64,000 nucleotides of DNA from Cryptomeria japonica (taxonomy: Eukaryota > Streptophyta > Pinopsida > Cupressales > Cupressaceae): contig NC_081412.1 of NCBI RefSeq assembly GCF_030272615.1, positions 669,192,852-669,256,851 of the forward strand, in the 5' to 3' direction. The position numbers and the translations under genes are program-made. Positions 12,099 through 22,146 of this stretch are shown in pieces (position 1 is the stretch's first letter; each line of letters opens with the position of its first letter). A model generated the notes under the pieces. The model did no database searches, was not told where the DNA came from, and was given only the letters and a program-made list of their open reading frames with translations.

Positions 12099-12260
12099 GG
12101 CATTGATGACAACATTTATAAAATTTTACAACTTTACAACTAAGTGTGCTTACAAAAATTGTACAAATATATTTCTACTCCCCCTTAACAATACATACAA
12201 AATTTTCACAACACATACATATTTCTACTCCCCCTTTGACAACAATGCCAAATTGAAAAG

Positions 12261-12261
<1 letters not shown>

Positions 12262-12313
<52 letters not shown>
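12262..12313. repeat. (TA)26 microsatellite in element A 3' region
   Basis: A pure TA run of 52 bp lies between the second ORF and the 3' LTR of A. Element B has only a short TA-rich stretch at the matching place, so this expanded after the copies diverged. Confidence 0.97.
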
Positions 12314-12314
<1 letters not shown>

Positions 12315-12364
12315 CAAAATTTGCATCAAAAGTTTACATATACAAAAATGTAAGAGTCTTTATC

Positions 12365-12601
12365 AAGGAGTGTTCACTGCAATTTTCAAGAAATTGTCAC
12401 TGAAACTGATCTTCATCTAAGAAAAAATATTTTCCTATGTTTCCAATAAGGTTTCAGTGATCTCTATGGCTGTCATAACCTGTGCAGTGAATTCTTCCAT
12501 CGCATCTACTGTACTCATCTCTGGAGTAGCCAAAACCTCTTTTGCATCCTTGTATGCTCTTGTAGGATGTCCACTTTGGGTCTCAACTGGTTCTTTAGCT
12601 C
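12365..12601 (-). pseudogene. Element A ORF2, C-terminal part (past the copia)
   Basis: This minus-strand stretch corresponds to the last part of ORF2 in element B (about 45090-45315), including the ATDAMEEF-like and TETLLET-like segments. Copia insertion at TTTCA separates it from 18893-20295. Stops and small indels are present. It is short, and its function is unknown. Confidence 0.65.
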
Positions 12602-12606
12602 TTTCA
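12602..12606. repeat. Target duplication of the copia element, left copy
   Basis: TTTCA immediately left of the LTR is matched by TTTCA at 18888-18892. Confidence 0.93.
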
Positions 12607-13426
12607 TGTTATTTTTAGTACTTTCAGATTGAATAAAACTCAAAAAATTAGAATTAGGTTAATTAATTTATAGTTTTCCAGACTTTAAGCATAATGAAGG
12701 AAATGAAATGGTAAAGACAATGCACAGTTACCTTGGGAAAACCTCCTAGGAGGAAAAACCCAGCCAAAGGATCCTCAGATTTGATTTATGATTTAGAATT
12801 CAATTGAGCATTACACACTTATCTGGAGTTGCAGCCACTATGAGGAAGGAATAGTTAGTTTATAGTTCTCCTTATCTGATCACAATCCTTTAATGGAGTC
12901 TTCGATATTTTGATGATGATCTGCAATCTCTAAAGGAGTTCGCTGCCCTCAATTTGAAGTCTGCTACCAATTGATCAAGTTCGCACTCTCCTATTTTGGA
13001 TTTGCTACAACATATGAGGTTCGCTGCTTGCTGTTTGGGATCTACTGCAATCCTTATGAAGTTCGCTGCCACCAAATAGAAGATTTGATATTGCTAAATG
13101 CATAAGTATGAGATTCGCTTTTCACCAAAGATTATTTCATCAACTTGAAGAACTTGATTGTGCTAATGAGAGGAAAGTGTTGCATTTATAGGAGACATAT
13201 GTTTCCCAAACATGTCGGCCTCCTTTATATTTTAATCCATATTACTTATTGATTTCCCTTTTAATTTACTTTGATAGGGTCGGCCCTATCAAGGAGGCGA
13301 GTTTAGTTTGAGTGTGGCGTGCAATCCTTAGTGCCGTGAGATAATAGGTCTAGCTCTATATTAAGGGGGCGGATTCCAATGTTGCCCAAGGCAATTGGAA
13401 TCCGCCAACCCTAATTACAACCAACA
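12607..13426 (-). repeat. Copia 3' LTR
   Basis: On the plus strand it starts TGTTATTTTTAG and ends ACAACCAACA. It contains degenerate repeats of about 41 bp keyed by GTTCGC (about 12936-13072) and is 69 bp shorter than the other LTR because it has fewer of these units. Confidence 0.95.
12936..13072. repeat. 41-bp degenerate repeats in copia LTR (short allele)
   Basis: Three and a half units begin GTTCGC or similar and alternate with TCTGCT or TTGCTA half-units. The equivalent block in the other LTR (18328-18535) has extra units. Confidence 0.7.
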
Positions 13427-13437
13427 CTCCCTCTTAA
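13427..13437 (-). promoter_or_regulatory. Copia polypurine tract
   Basis: The minus strand reads AAGAGGGAG directly before the TGTTGG start of the 3' LTR, the normal site for plus-strand priming. Confidence 0.85.
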
Positions 13438-13493
13438 TTAGGGAATAGAATCATAATCATAATCTTCTCGCTTGCACACAAGCATAGACTGGA

Positions 13494-13864
13494 TCCACCT
13501 TGTATTGCTCACAGAGGGTGGAGAGGATCCTTTACTACCATCTTACATTGCCCACAGAGGATGGTCAAAAGGTTACAATACCATCTTACATTGCTCGCAG
13601 AGAATGGTTTAACAATTACACTTCTTTCTGAGAAGTTTACAATACCACCTTACATCGCCCGCAGAGGGTGGTTAACAATACCATCTTACTTTGCCCGCAG
13701 AGGATGGTTAATAATTATACTTTTACAATACCACCTTACATTGCCCGCAGAGGGTGGTTAACATTTACAATACCATCTTACATTGCCCGCAGAGGATGGT
13801 TAAGAATTATACTTCTCCCTGAGAAGTTTTACAATACCACCTTACATTGCCTGCACAGGGTGGT
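13494..13864. repeat. Array of eight hairpin repeats in copia 3' UTR
   Basis: Eight copies of a 27-29-base unit start at about 13495, 13537, 13580, 13644, 13680, 13730, 13772 and 13836. Each has arms ACCAYCTT and AGGRTGGT around a loop like ACATTGCCCGCAG. Units with CCACC on the left have GGTGG on the right, and units with CCATC have GATGG, so the stem changes are compensatory; unit 3 has one mismatch. Two further small hairpins, ACTTCT...AGAAGT (13620-13636 and 13811-13827), sit in the two 64-base gaps. The array fills the space between the end of RNase H and the polypurine tract. Confidence 0.9.
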
Positions 13865-13885
13865 TTTATACAATACAAGGTATCA

Positions 13886-16800
13886 CTAAAATTGAGACTC
13901 CCTCTCAATCGGAGTTTCATTTTCCACAATACCAAGCCTATCCCTGAAGTACACAAACTTCACTTTGGATAAAGGCTTGGTGAGGATATCTGCAACCTGC
14001 TCATCAGTGCTGACATACTTCAGCTGAATAGCACCTCTTTGCACCATGTCTCGAATAAAATGATAATGGGTTTCCACATGTTTGGACCTGTCATGAAACA
14101 ATGGATTGATAGACATTTTAATACAACTTTGATTATCACAGTGAATAACTATAAGATCCCATGGCTGACCAAACAGCCCAGCAAGAAGCTTACAAAGCCA
14201 CATTGCTTCTCTGGATGCAACACTTGCTGCAATATACTCAGCTTCAGCAGTACTCAATGCCACTGAGGATTGTTTTATGCAAGCCCAAGAGATCACTGCA
14301 GAACCCAAGCTAAAACAAATACCAGAGGTGCTTTTCCTGTCTTTGACGCTTCCAGCCCAGTTTGCATCAGAATAACCTTCCAAGGTTATTGGAGTGTTAA
14401 GTGGATACTTCAGCCCAAAATCAACTGTGCCCCGCAAGTATCTTAGGATATGCTTGGCTGCAACAAGGTGAACATGCTTGGGCAAGCTCATGAACTAGCT
14501 GAGAGCATTTACAACAAAACATATGTCTGGTCTAGTGTTAACTAGATACATCAGTGATCCAATCAACTGTCGGTACTCGGATGGATTTGCAAATTCAGAG
14601 TTAGCTGCAGAAACACTTAACTTCTTTAAGTTAGATTCCATAGAAGTAGACATTGGTTTCCAATCCATCATTCTAAATCTTTTCAAAATGTCAATAGTAT
14701 ACTTTCTTTGACTTAGAAAGATTTCGTTAGATCTTTGCCATACTTCTAGACTTAGGAAATAATGCATTAGACTTAAATCTTTCATTTCAAATTTTGAAGC
14801 TAGTTCTTTCTTGCATCTAAGAATAAGTTCATTTTTACTAGTAAGAAATAAGTCATCCACATAAAGAACTAGAATTAGCATTTCATCATTGGCTACTTTA
14901 AAGTAAATATTAGGGTCAGCATCATTTTTACAAAAACCTAGACTTAGCAAATATTTATCAATTCTTTCATACCAAGCATGAGGAGCTTGTTTACGACCAT
15001 ACAAAGCTTTCTTTAACCTGCACACATGGGTTAATCTATCCTGAATCTCATATCCCTCAGGTTGCTCAATATAGACTTCTTCCTCAATGACACCATTGAG
15101 AAAAGCAGTCTTAACATCCATCTGATGTAGTTTCCAACCCTTAGAGATAGCAATAGCAATTATTTTTCTAATGGAAGTATATCTAGCAACTGGAGCAAAA
15201 GTTTCTTCATAGTCTATACCTTCCTTTTGGAAAAAGCCACGCGCTACAAATCTAGCCTTATATTTTTCAATACTACCATGAACATTATGTTTAATTTTAA
15301 ATAACCATTTAGATGAAACAACAGATTTACCTTTGGGTCTGGGCACAAGGTCCCACACATCATTCTTGATGATTGACTGATATTCTTCATCCATAGCAAG
15401 CTTCCAGGCATGATGATTTAAGGCTTCTTCAACATTGTAAGGTTCAGTTTCAATGAGATTACACATTAAAGAAACGTAGTTGGAAAATACCTGAGGTCTC
15501 TTAGTTTCACGGAAGGTGCCACTTGGAGTAGCACATCTCTCAGCTTCTTGAATGGTGTTTCTTACCCATAGTGGCCTCTTTTTGGTAACAACAATGTCAC
15601 TAGGAATATCAGTGGGATTCATGGGTTTTGGAGGATCATCATGATCATCTTGAGGTGGAGGTTCAACTTGCTCCCTCTGAATCTCAGGGTTAGTATCAAC
15701 GTCTATATTTTGATTATCATTATATTCATCAATAATACAAGAACCTTTCAATTTCTTAAAAGCAATGTCTTCTTCAAATTTAACATCCCTACTTACCTCA
15801 ACGTACCTTTGACCTGGGATGTAAATCCTGAATGCCTTGGAGGATTCACTGTATCCGACTAGCATGCCTTTCTTTCCGGAGGGTTCCAATTTTGATCGTT
15901 TTTCCTTGGGCACATGAACATAGACGGGACTTCCAAAGATTCTGAGGTGGCTAATGTCTGGTTTGGATCTTGTGAAGGCTTCTTCCGGGGTCATGTACTT
16001 TAGAGCACAGTGAGGACATCTGTTCTGGATGTATACTGCTGTTCTAGAAGCCTCAGCCCATAGGAAGGTCTGCAAGTCTTGATCATGAATCATAGCTTTT
16101 GCAGCCTCCACAATGGTCTTATTCTTTCTTACAGCAACACCATTTTGTTGAGGATTGTATGGAACACAAAACTCCCTCTTAATTCCTGACTCAACACAAA
16201 AATTATGAAAGCTACCGGAGGTGTATTCACCTCCATTGTCAGATCTTAAACATTTGATTTTTTTACCAGATAAGTTTTCAGTTAATGCTTTAAACTCCTT
16301 AAATTTACTTAAGACTTCATCAGATTCTTTAGATTTCAAGAAGTAGATCCAAGTTTTCCTAGAGAAATCATCTATGAAGATTACATAATAAAGGAATCCA
16401 CTAGGAGATGCTATAGACATAGGACCACATAAATTAGAGTGAACAAGTTCTAGTTTGTCTTTAGCTCTATTTTCACTTTTGTGAAATAGACTTTTAACAT
16501 TTTTACCAATAGCACAACCTTTACAAGAGTTATCATGAATTTGACTGAGTTTAGGCATACCTTTAACTAACCTTTCAAGAGATGGAAGGGATTGATAATG
16601 TAGATGACCAAGTCTTCTATGCCATAATTCACAGGATTCCGGAGCCTCATTAATGAGGGCTTGAATAGGGTTAGTGGAGAGCTTGTAAAGACTATCATAT
16701 CTATGTCCAATTATACGAGCAGATTTAAAACTATCTTTCTTAGGCCAAGCAAGGATTTTTCCTTCAAAAAATGCAATTTGATAACCTTTATCTTCTAGAG

Positions 16801-17920
16801 CAGAAATGGAAATTAGGTTTCTTTTAATTCCAGGAACAAACAATATATCACTGAGATGTAAGGAAATACCAGAATCTAATTTTAGAGAAGTAGAGCCAGA
16901 ACCTCTTACCGAATAACGAGCGTAATCACCAATTACCACGTGAAGGCTAGAATCCTTTTCTACTAGGCCTGAAAGATGATCACAGTAATCTGTGATGTGT
17001 CTGGAGGCACCACTGTCAATCAACCATGTATTTCTATCTGAGGGAACATTGCTAGATAGAGCGGAGATAAATAAGAAGTCATCATTTTGTTCTGAGACTT
17101 CATTTAGGTTTGCTTCACTTTGGTTAGGGTTAAACTGACATTCCTTAGCATAGTGATCAAATTTGTCACATCTAAAGCATCGCACACGTGAAGTATCTCT
17201 TGGTTTCTTCCAAGGGTGTTGGGAAAAAGATCTGGATTCCCTATTTCTTTTAGGATAGCGTTGCTTCCAATTTCCCCTTTTCTTGCATTGAGCTGCAAGC
17301 ATGTGATGGTCATCTACATGGGGGCTCTTGGATTGACTCCTTGTGATAAGGTGAGACTCTTCTTGGATGCAATCATTCTTAAGGCGATCAAGTGAAGATA
17401 ACTCAAACCAACCACTTATGGTTTGGATAAATGACTCCCATGAGTGAGGTAGACCATTAAGGGCAATCATGACGAGATTTTTGTCTTCCATGTTATGGGC
17501 AATTAAACCTAGCCGATTCTTTAGTTCTAAAATTTTCATGAAGTAGGAAATAATAGAATCTTCTTTAGCCATTTTTATATTGAGTAGTTGTTGTCTTAAC
17601 GTAATTGCCCTACTAAGATTATTAACTTTATATGTACCTTGTAGATGGCTGAACATTTCCCTCGCAGTGGTGAATGAGGCAATAGAGGTGACGAGGTGAT
17701 CTTTGACTGAATCAATGAGAATCTTCCTGGCCTTGATAGCATCCTTTTTGAATTGTTTCAACTCAGCTGCATCCGAAGGTTCAATTAGCTCTTTCGCCTC
17801 TATGAATTGGAAGAGATCTTCTTCCTCAAGAGCTAACTTGATTCGAACTTTCCATGCAGTAAAATTTAGATTCCCATCAAGCCTATCTTCAACTTTCAGC
17901 CCCATTGACCTAATCTGCAA
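13886..17920 (-). pseudogene. Copia gag-pol polyprotein, one in-frame stop
   Basis: This is a polyprotein of about 1,340 codons read from 17920 (or the Met at 17905). Gag covers residues 1-240 and is followed by a CCHC knuckle (248-261, CFRCDKFDHYAKEC), protease (LIDSGASRHIT at 300-310) and integrase with its zinc-binding start (WHRRLGH...CKGC, 433-469). Reverse transcriptase contains YVDD (1020-1023), and RNase H reads GYSDANWAG and HCDNQS in the last 200 residues. A TAG at 14495-14497 separates RT from RNase H and would be a CAG in the intact frame. In integrase the first catalytic Asp is Asn (HSNLCGP, residue 496) and the Glu is Val (NGVAVRKN, residue 597); only Asp561 remains. The reading frame is otherwise clean for 1,141 codons, so the element is fairly young. 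Confidence 0.96.
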
Positions 17921-17986
17921 AAGCTACAGCAATCTAAAAATGAAAGTGTACTGAATTTTAAATCTGAAGATTGATCTAACCAATTA

Positions 17987-17998
17987 TCTTTGATACCA
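17987..17998 (-). promoter_or_regulatory. Copia primer binding site (initiator Met tRNA)
   Basis: The minus strand reads TGGTATCAAAGA directly after the 5' LTR. It differs by one base from the usual plant TGGTATCAGAGC, complementary to the 3' end of initiator methionine tRNA. Confidence 0.9.
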
Positions 17999-18887
17999 TG
18001 TTATTTTTAGTACTTTCAGATTGAATAAAACTCAGAAAATTAGAATTAGGTTAATTAATTTATAGTTTTCCAGACTTTAAGCATAATGAAGGAAATGAAA
18101 TGCTAAAGACAATGCACAGTTACCTTGGGAAAACCTCCTAGGAGGAAAAACCCAGCCAAAGGATCCTCAAATTTGATTTATGATTTAGAATTCAATTGAG
18201 CATTACACACTTATCTGGAGTTGCAGCCACTATGAGGAAGGAATAGTTAGTTTACAGTTCTCCTTATCTGATCACAATCCTTTAATGGAGTCTTCGATAT
18301 TTTGATGATGATCTGCAGTCTCTAAAGGAGTTCGCTGCCCTCAATTTGAAGTCTGCTACCAATTGATCAAGTTCACACTCCTATTTTGGATCTGTTGCTA
18401 CATATGAGGTTCGTTGTTCGCTGTTTGGGATCTATTGTCAAGTTCGCAGTCTCCTATTTTGGATCTGCTGCAACATATGAGGTTCGCTGCTTGCTATTTG
18501 GCATCTACTACAATCCTTATGAAGTTCACTACTACCAAATAGAAGATTTGATATTGCTAAATGCATAAGTATTAGATTTGCTTTTCACCGAAGATTATTT
18601 CATCAACTTGAAGAACTTGATTGTGCTAATGAGAGGAAAGTGTTGCATTTATAGGAGACATGTTTCCCAAACATGTCAGCCTCCTTTATATTTTAATCCA
18701 TATTACTTATTGATTTCCCTTTTAATTTACTTTGATAGGGTCGGCCCTATCAAGGAGGCGAGTTTAGTTTGAGTGTGGCGTGCAATCCTTAGTGTCGTGA
18801 GGTAATAGGTCTAGCTCTATATTAAGGGGGTGGATTCCAATGTTGCCCAAGGCAATTGGAATCCGCCAGCCCTAATTACAACCAACA
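17999..18887 (-). repeat. Copia 5' LTR
   Basis: It has the same TG...CA limits as the other LTR. It is 889 bp long because of about 73 bp of extra internal repeat units near 18415-18490, less small deletions. Confidence 0.95.
18328..18535. repeat. 41-bp degenerate repeats in copia LTR (long allele)
   Basis: About five units keyed by GTTCGC, GTTCAC or GTTCGT lie here. CTCCTATTTTGGATCTG occurs twice, showing that one double unit was duplicated relative to the 3' LTR. Confidence 0.75.
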
Positions 18888-18892
18888 TTTCA
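18888..18892. repeat. Target duplication of the copia element, right copy
   Basis: TTTCA matches 12602-12606. Beyond it the sequence resumes element A ORF2, which lines up with 45070-45080 of B. Confidence 0.93.
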
Positions 18893-20295
18893 AGGATCAA
18901 AGTTTCTTAGCTTGTACATAATCATAGACAGCTAACCGATTTTCCAAATCATCAACTGATTTGCCAAATGCTAAGGCTGAATTCTGTAAAGATATGTAGG
19001 CAGAACATATCCTTTCCAGTTCTCGTTCTATCTCTTCTCGCTTATTAATCAATATAGAAAAATGAAACATTAGATGTATAGGCTAGTATCCTTCCTACTG
19101 TTTCAATAATAGTTCTCAAAAGATCTTTATTCAGGGATAAAGCAATCTTCGATGTATCAATATCTTTCATTATTTGCTCTCCTATTTTCTTTTTCTGTAA
19201 TTCTTTCTCAGCTAAAGTCTGAGCAACTTCTTCAAGGGACTTCAGTTGGTCAAAAGCATCAACAACCAACTGATCAAGCTTGCCAATAGGAATTGACAAG
19301 TTTCCAATGTCAGTCTCTAGTAGAAGACTGGACAGAATCTTAACGACAGTTTGAATTGTTTTTGCTTCCTTCCTTTTCTCTTTTAATCTTTTCTTCTGAG
19401 TTCTAGATTGCATCACTGTTGCAATCTCCATGAGTTTAGATGCACTCATATTTTCTACATCTATAGGCCCTTTAATGCCTATTGAGTCATCTTCATCATC
19501 AATTTTCTGCTTAACTATTGCTTTTTCCTTTTCAGCTGGTCTTTTCTCCTCTGTTTTCTCTTCCTCTTTCTCCTTCTTCTGTTTAGATGCCTTCACTTCA
19601 ACCTCTTTCTCAGGTTTCTCTTTCTCTTTTTCTGCCTTTGTTTGTTTCTCTCGAGTAACCGTTGTAATCTGTGGCAATTGAGTTTCCACTTGGTGATCTT
19701 TTTGCAGTGGAGGTGGAATATCCACTCTAGGTTGAATTACTGATGCTTCAACTCCTTTTTACTGTGTAACAGTAATGACCGATGGCTGTAATGGTTGCTT
19801 AACTGAAAATGCACGTTCGTCAAATGTGCTTTGAGTTAATGCAGTCACAGTCCCTTTTGAAACCTTCCTCAACTTAGGAACTTCATTGGTTTGTCAAAAA
19901 CTAGTCACTGCATGAATTGTTTCCTTCGTAATTGTATGCGACCTTTCAAGATACATATTTTCACGATGCACACGACTAAGAATTATCCTAACATGTTCTT
20001 CTTCAAAACCTTTAAGAAAATACGTCGCATTGTGAAAACCCTTTTCATAAACCCTAATGTACTCGGGTTTGATCTTGCCGCTTTTATCACACAAGGATTT
20101 CAGTTGAGAATAAATTGATAATGATCCTAAATCTTCTATTTTACAGTCAATGTAACTTGATAAATCACCTTTTATCATGACACCATTAGGAACTTGAGAC
20201 AAAGCATTATATGACACTATTTTGTCTGTTTCCATAGACTCCATAGGTTGAGCATTGATCATAAGTCTCTCTACTTGCTTAGACGACGATGCCAT
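18893..20295 (-). pseudogene. Element A ORF2, unknown protein (N-terminal and middle parts)
   Basis: The start at 20295 gives MASSSKQVERLM, matched in element B at 42165. The first 140 residues include VPNGVMIKGDLSSYIDCKIE and EYIRVYEKGFHNATYFLKGF, nearly the same as B. The frame then breaks near 19890 and continues into a Lys/Glu-rich coiled region (KEKEKPEKEVEVKASKQKK, about 19045-19725). Compared with B, roughly 1.5 kb is missing between these parts. I recognise no enzyme or DNA-binding domain. The protein is probably element-encoded and structural; that is a guess. The copia insertion interrupts its 3' end. Confidence 0.7.
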
Positions 20296-20789
20296 TCGGT
20301 ATAAACTCGATTTGAGAGATATTGACAAAAGAATACCTTAATTCCTCCGCACTGGCAAAGTTTCCGGTCGATCTCTCCAATGTTTACCCATTTCGTCTTC
20401 ACTAATCTTCGAATCAACTTCAATCTTTCAATTCGCAACACAAATTCATTTATAACCAGCTAGCAATTCTCTTTTCGCTCTGCAAGTGCTCAAGAATTCT
20501 CTTTAGAATGCAATTAGGGTAAAAATAACATAGTAAAACTTTCTTTTATAAACTTTACCCACTGCATTAATTGCTCGGCCGATAGGGTGACAAACCATAA
20601 TATACCGCTTAACAATACTTCCAATACTGACATGTATATAACCATTTGACAATCTTTTGAAAAATTGATAGACAAAGATATCAAGATTTCTCACAAAACA
20701 ATTCAAAATGCAAACTCTCTTACCACGCATTCTTCAGGGGGTCCGGAAGTAGTTTTACCGCTATGCTCCCCTTAGGCCTGTTGAAAGAC
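20296..20789. other. Noncoding spacer between ORFs of element A
   Basis: About 490 bp separate the two ORFs, as in element B (41670-42164), and the two spacers are similar in sequence. No ORF with a conserved frame is seen. It may hold the leader or splice site for the second ORF; there is no direct evidence. Confidence 0.55.
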
Positions 20790-22085
20790 TTAGTTTTCCG
20801 GTGCAAAATTCTCTACACTGGGTGAAGGGATAGATTCTTCAGCAGGCTTGTCCTCACTCTTCTTTTTTAAGATTTTGTTCATCTCCTCTCTGGTTTCCTC
20901 AATATTGACCTTCTACTTACTTTTCTAATCTTTGGAGTGGTTAACCGATTTTTTCTTCCTAGTTCTACAAAACTTTGCCATGTGTCTCGAATTGTGACAG
21001 TGATAGCAAGCCATTCCAGATGATCTCCAAGGTCCTGCATTATCTCTTCTAGTTCTCCTTCTGCAGTTCATAGTCACATGACCATAATTGTTACAAATGG
21101 TGTAAATAACATTAGTTACCTTTTCCATTTCAAATGGACTAAACCGGTTGACATAGGGTTTTTGCTAGTTCATGTTTCCTCGGTTGTCATAGGTTCTCCT
21201 CCAGTCACCATTAGGTCTTGGATTCATGTGAGGTATTGGATTATTTACTCCATATTTGCATTCAACTGATCTATGTCCATACATGTTGCATGTAAAACAT
21301 TGAACTTCAAATCTCTTAGATATATACCTAGCATTTGCATTATAGTTTGTATTCTTATTAGGTCTGCTTCTACATACATTTGCAGTATGTCCAGGTTTAT
21401 GACAGATAAGACAAACAGGTTTAAAAAATTTCGTATTGATAGACTTGTTAGCCCTAGGAGCAGTTTTACCTTTGTGTATGTTTCTCTTTGTACCAGAAGA
21501 TTCTCCTTTCTCATATGTATTAAAACCTAGTCGAGATGTGTCACCTTTCATCCTCTGAGATTGGATCTGCTCATCCAGTATAGAAGAACCCTTACTGAAC
21601 ATTTTTAGCTTTCCATTAGCCTTAGTGACCTTTCTGGTAAGATCTTCATTGTGTTTTGTAAGAGTCTCTCTTAGAGATGTTGCCATTTCAAGATCTAGTT
21701 GCAAAGCCTCCTTCTCTTCTTTTTCTTCATGCCAATGCTCATACAAAGTTGCATTCTCTTGTTTGATCTTAGCAATCTCATGATCTTTTTCTTTGGTTAG
21801 GTCTTTAGATGCCCTTCTTGCTTCTAGCTCTTGGCTCATGCAGATAGTTAGAGCTTCTAACTCTCTTCTCAGATTTAGTTTTTCACTGTCCAGTTTTTCA
21901 ACTTCTTCAGCTAATGCATCAATGTTAGCCTCATCTTAAGAACTATTATCAGATATCTCCAATAGCTGTTCAGTCAACTCTCTCCTTTTGACCTGTGAAG
22001 CTTTAAATCTGACCCTTAGGGTTTCAAGCTCTTCCTTGATAGCATCAATCACTCTAGCCATCTCTAAATAACTCATATCCCCCAT
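20790..22085 (-). pseudogene. Element A Gag-like protein with four zinc knuckles
   Basis: The likely start is MGDMSYLEMARV at 22085, and the frame ends at TAA 20790-20792, about 430 codons. The first 230 residues form a long Glu/Lys-rich coiled coil. Four CCHC knuckles follow: CLICHKPGHTANVC, CFTCNMYGHRSVEC, CTICNNYGHVTMNC and CYHCHNSRHMAKFC. Such knuckles bind retroelement RNA during packaging. Stops lie near 21936, 21170 and 20930. An upstream Met at 22145 overlaps the primer site and is unlikely to be used. There is no protease or polymerase downstream, so the element resembles the gag-only non-autonomous class of plant LTR elements, plus an extra ORF. Confidence 0.82.
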
Positions 22086-22131
22086 GGTGGCTTTAGAGTT
22101 TCCTTCCAAGCAATTAGACTTAAGGAAGTTT

Positions 22132-22144
22132 GGCTCTGATACCA
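22132..22144 (-). promoter_or_regulatory. Element A primer binding site (initiator Met tRNA)
   Basis: The minus strand reads TGGTATCAGAGCC two bases after the LTR end, a full match to the plant initiator-Met consensus. Confidence 0.92.
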
Positions 22145-22146
22145 AT

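Larger units (their letters stand above)
12607..18887 (-). mobile_element. Ty1/copia LTR retrotransposon
   Basis: This is a complete 6.28-kb element on the minus strand with LTRs of 820 and 889 bp, the TTTCA duplication, an initiator-Met-type primer site, a single gag-pol frame and a polypurine tract. It sits inside ORF2 of element A. Domain order (Gag, protease, integrase, reverse transcriptase, RNase H) is diagnostic of Ty1/copia. The frame is nearly intact with one internal stop, but two of the three integrase catalytic residues are changed, so this copy could not insert itself. Its 3' untranslated region holds an unusual hairpin array. Confidence 0.97.

Noticed and set aside
12097-12420. 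107-codon frame with an IYIYIY run
   Set aside because: It crosses a TA microsatellite and a polypurine tract of element A; the conserved protein is on the other strand.
13494-13864. CRISPR-like appearance of evenly repeated palindromes
   Set aside because: The repeats lie in a plant copia 3' untranslated region, the spacers are short, variable in length and partly repeated, and the host is eukaryotic.
13561-13889. Two overlapping open frames of 66 and 73 codons with repeated ARRGW peptides
   Set aside because: They are translations of the hairpin array and have no independent coding support.
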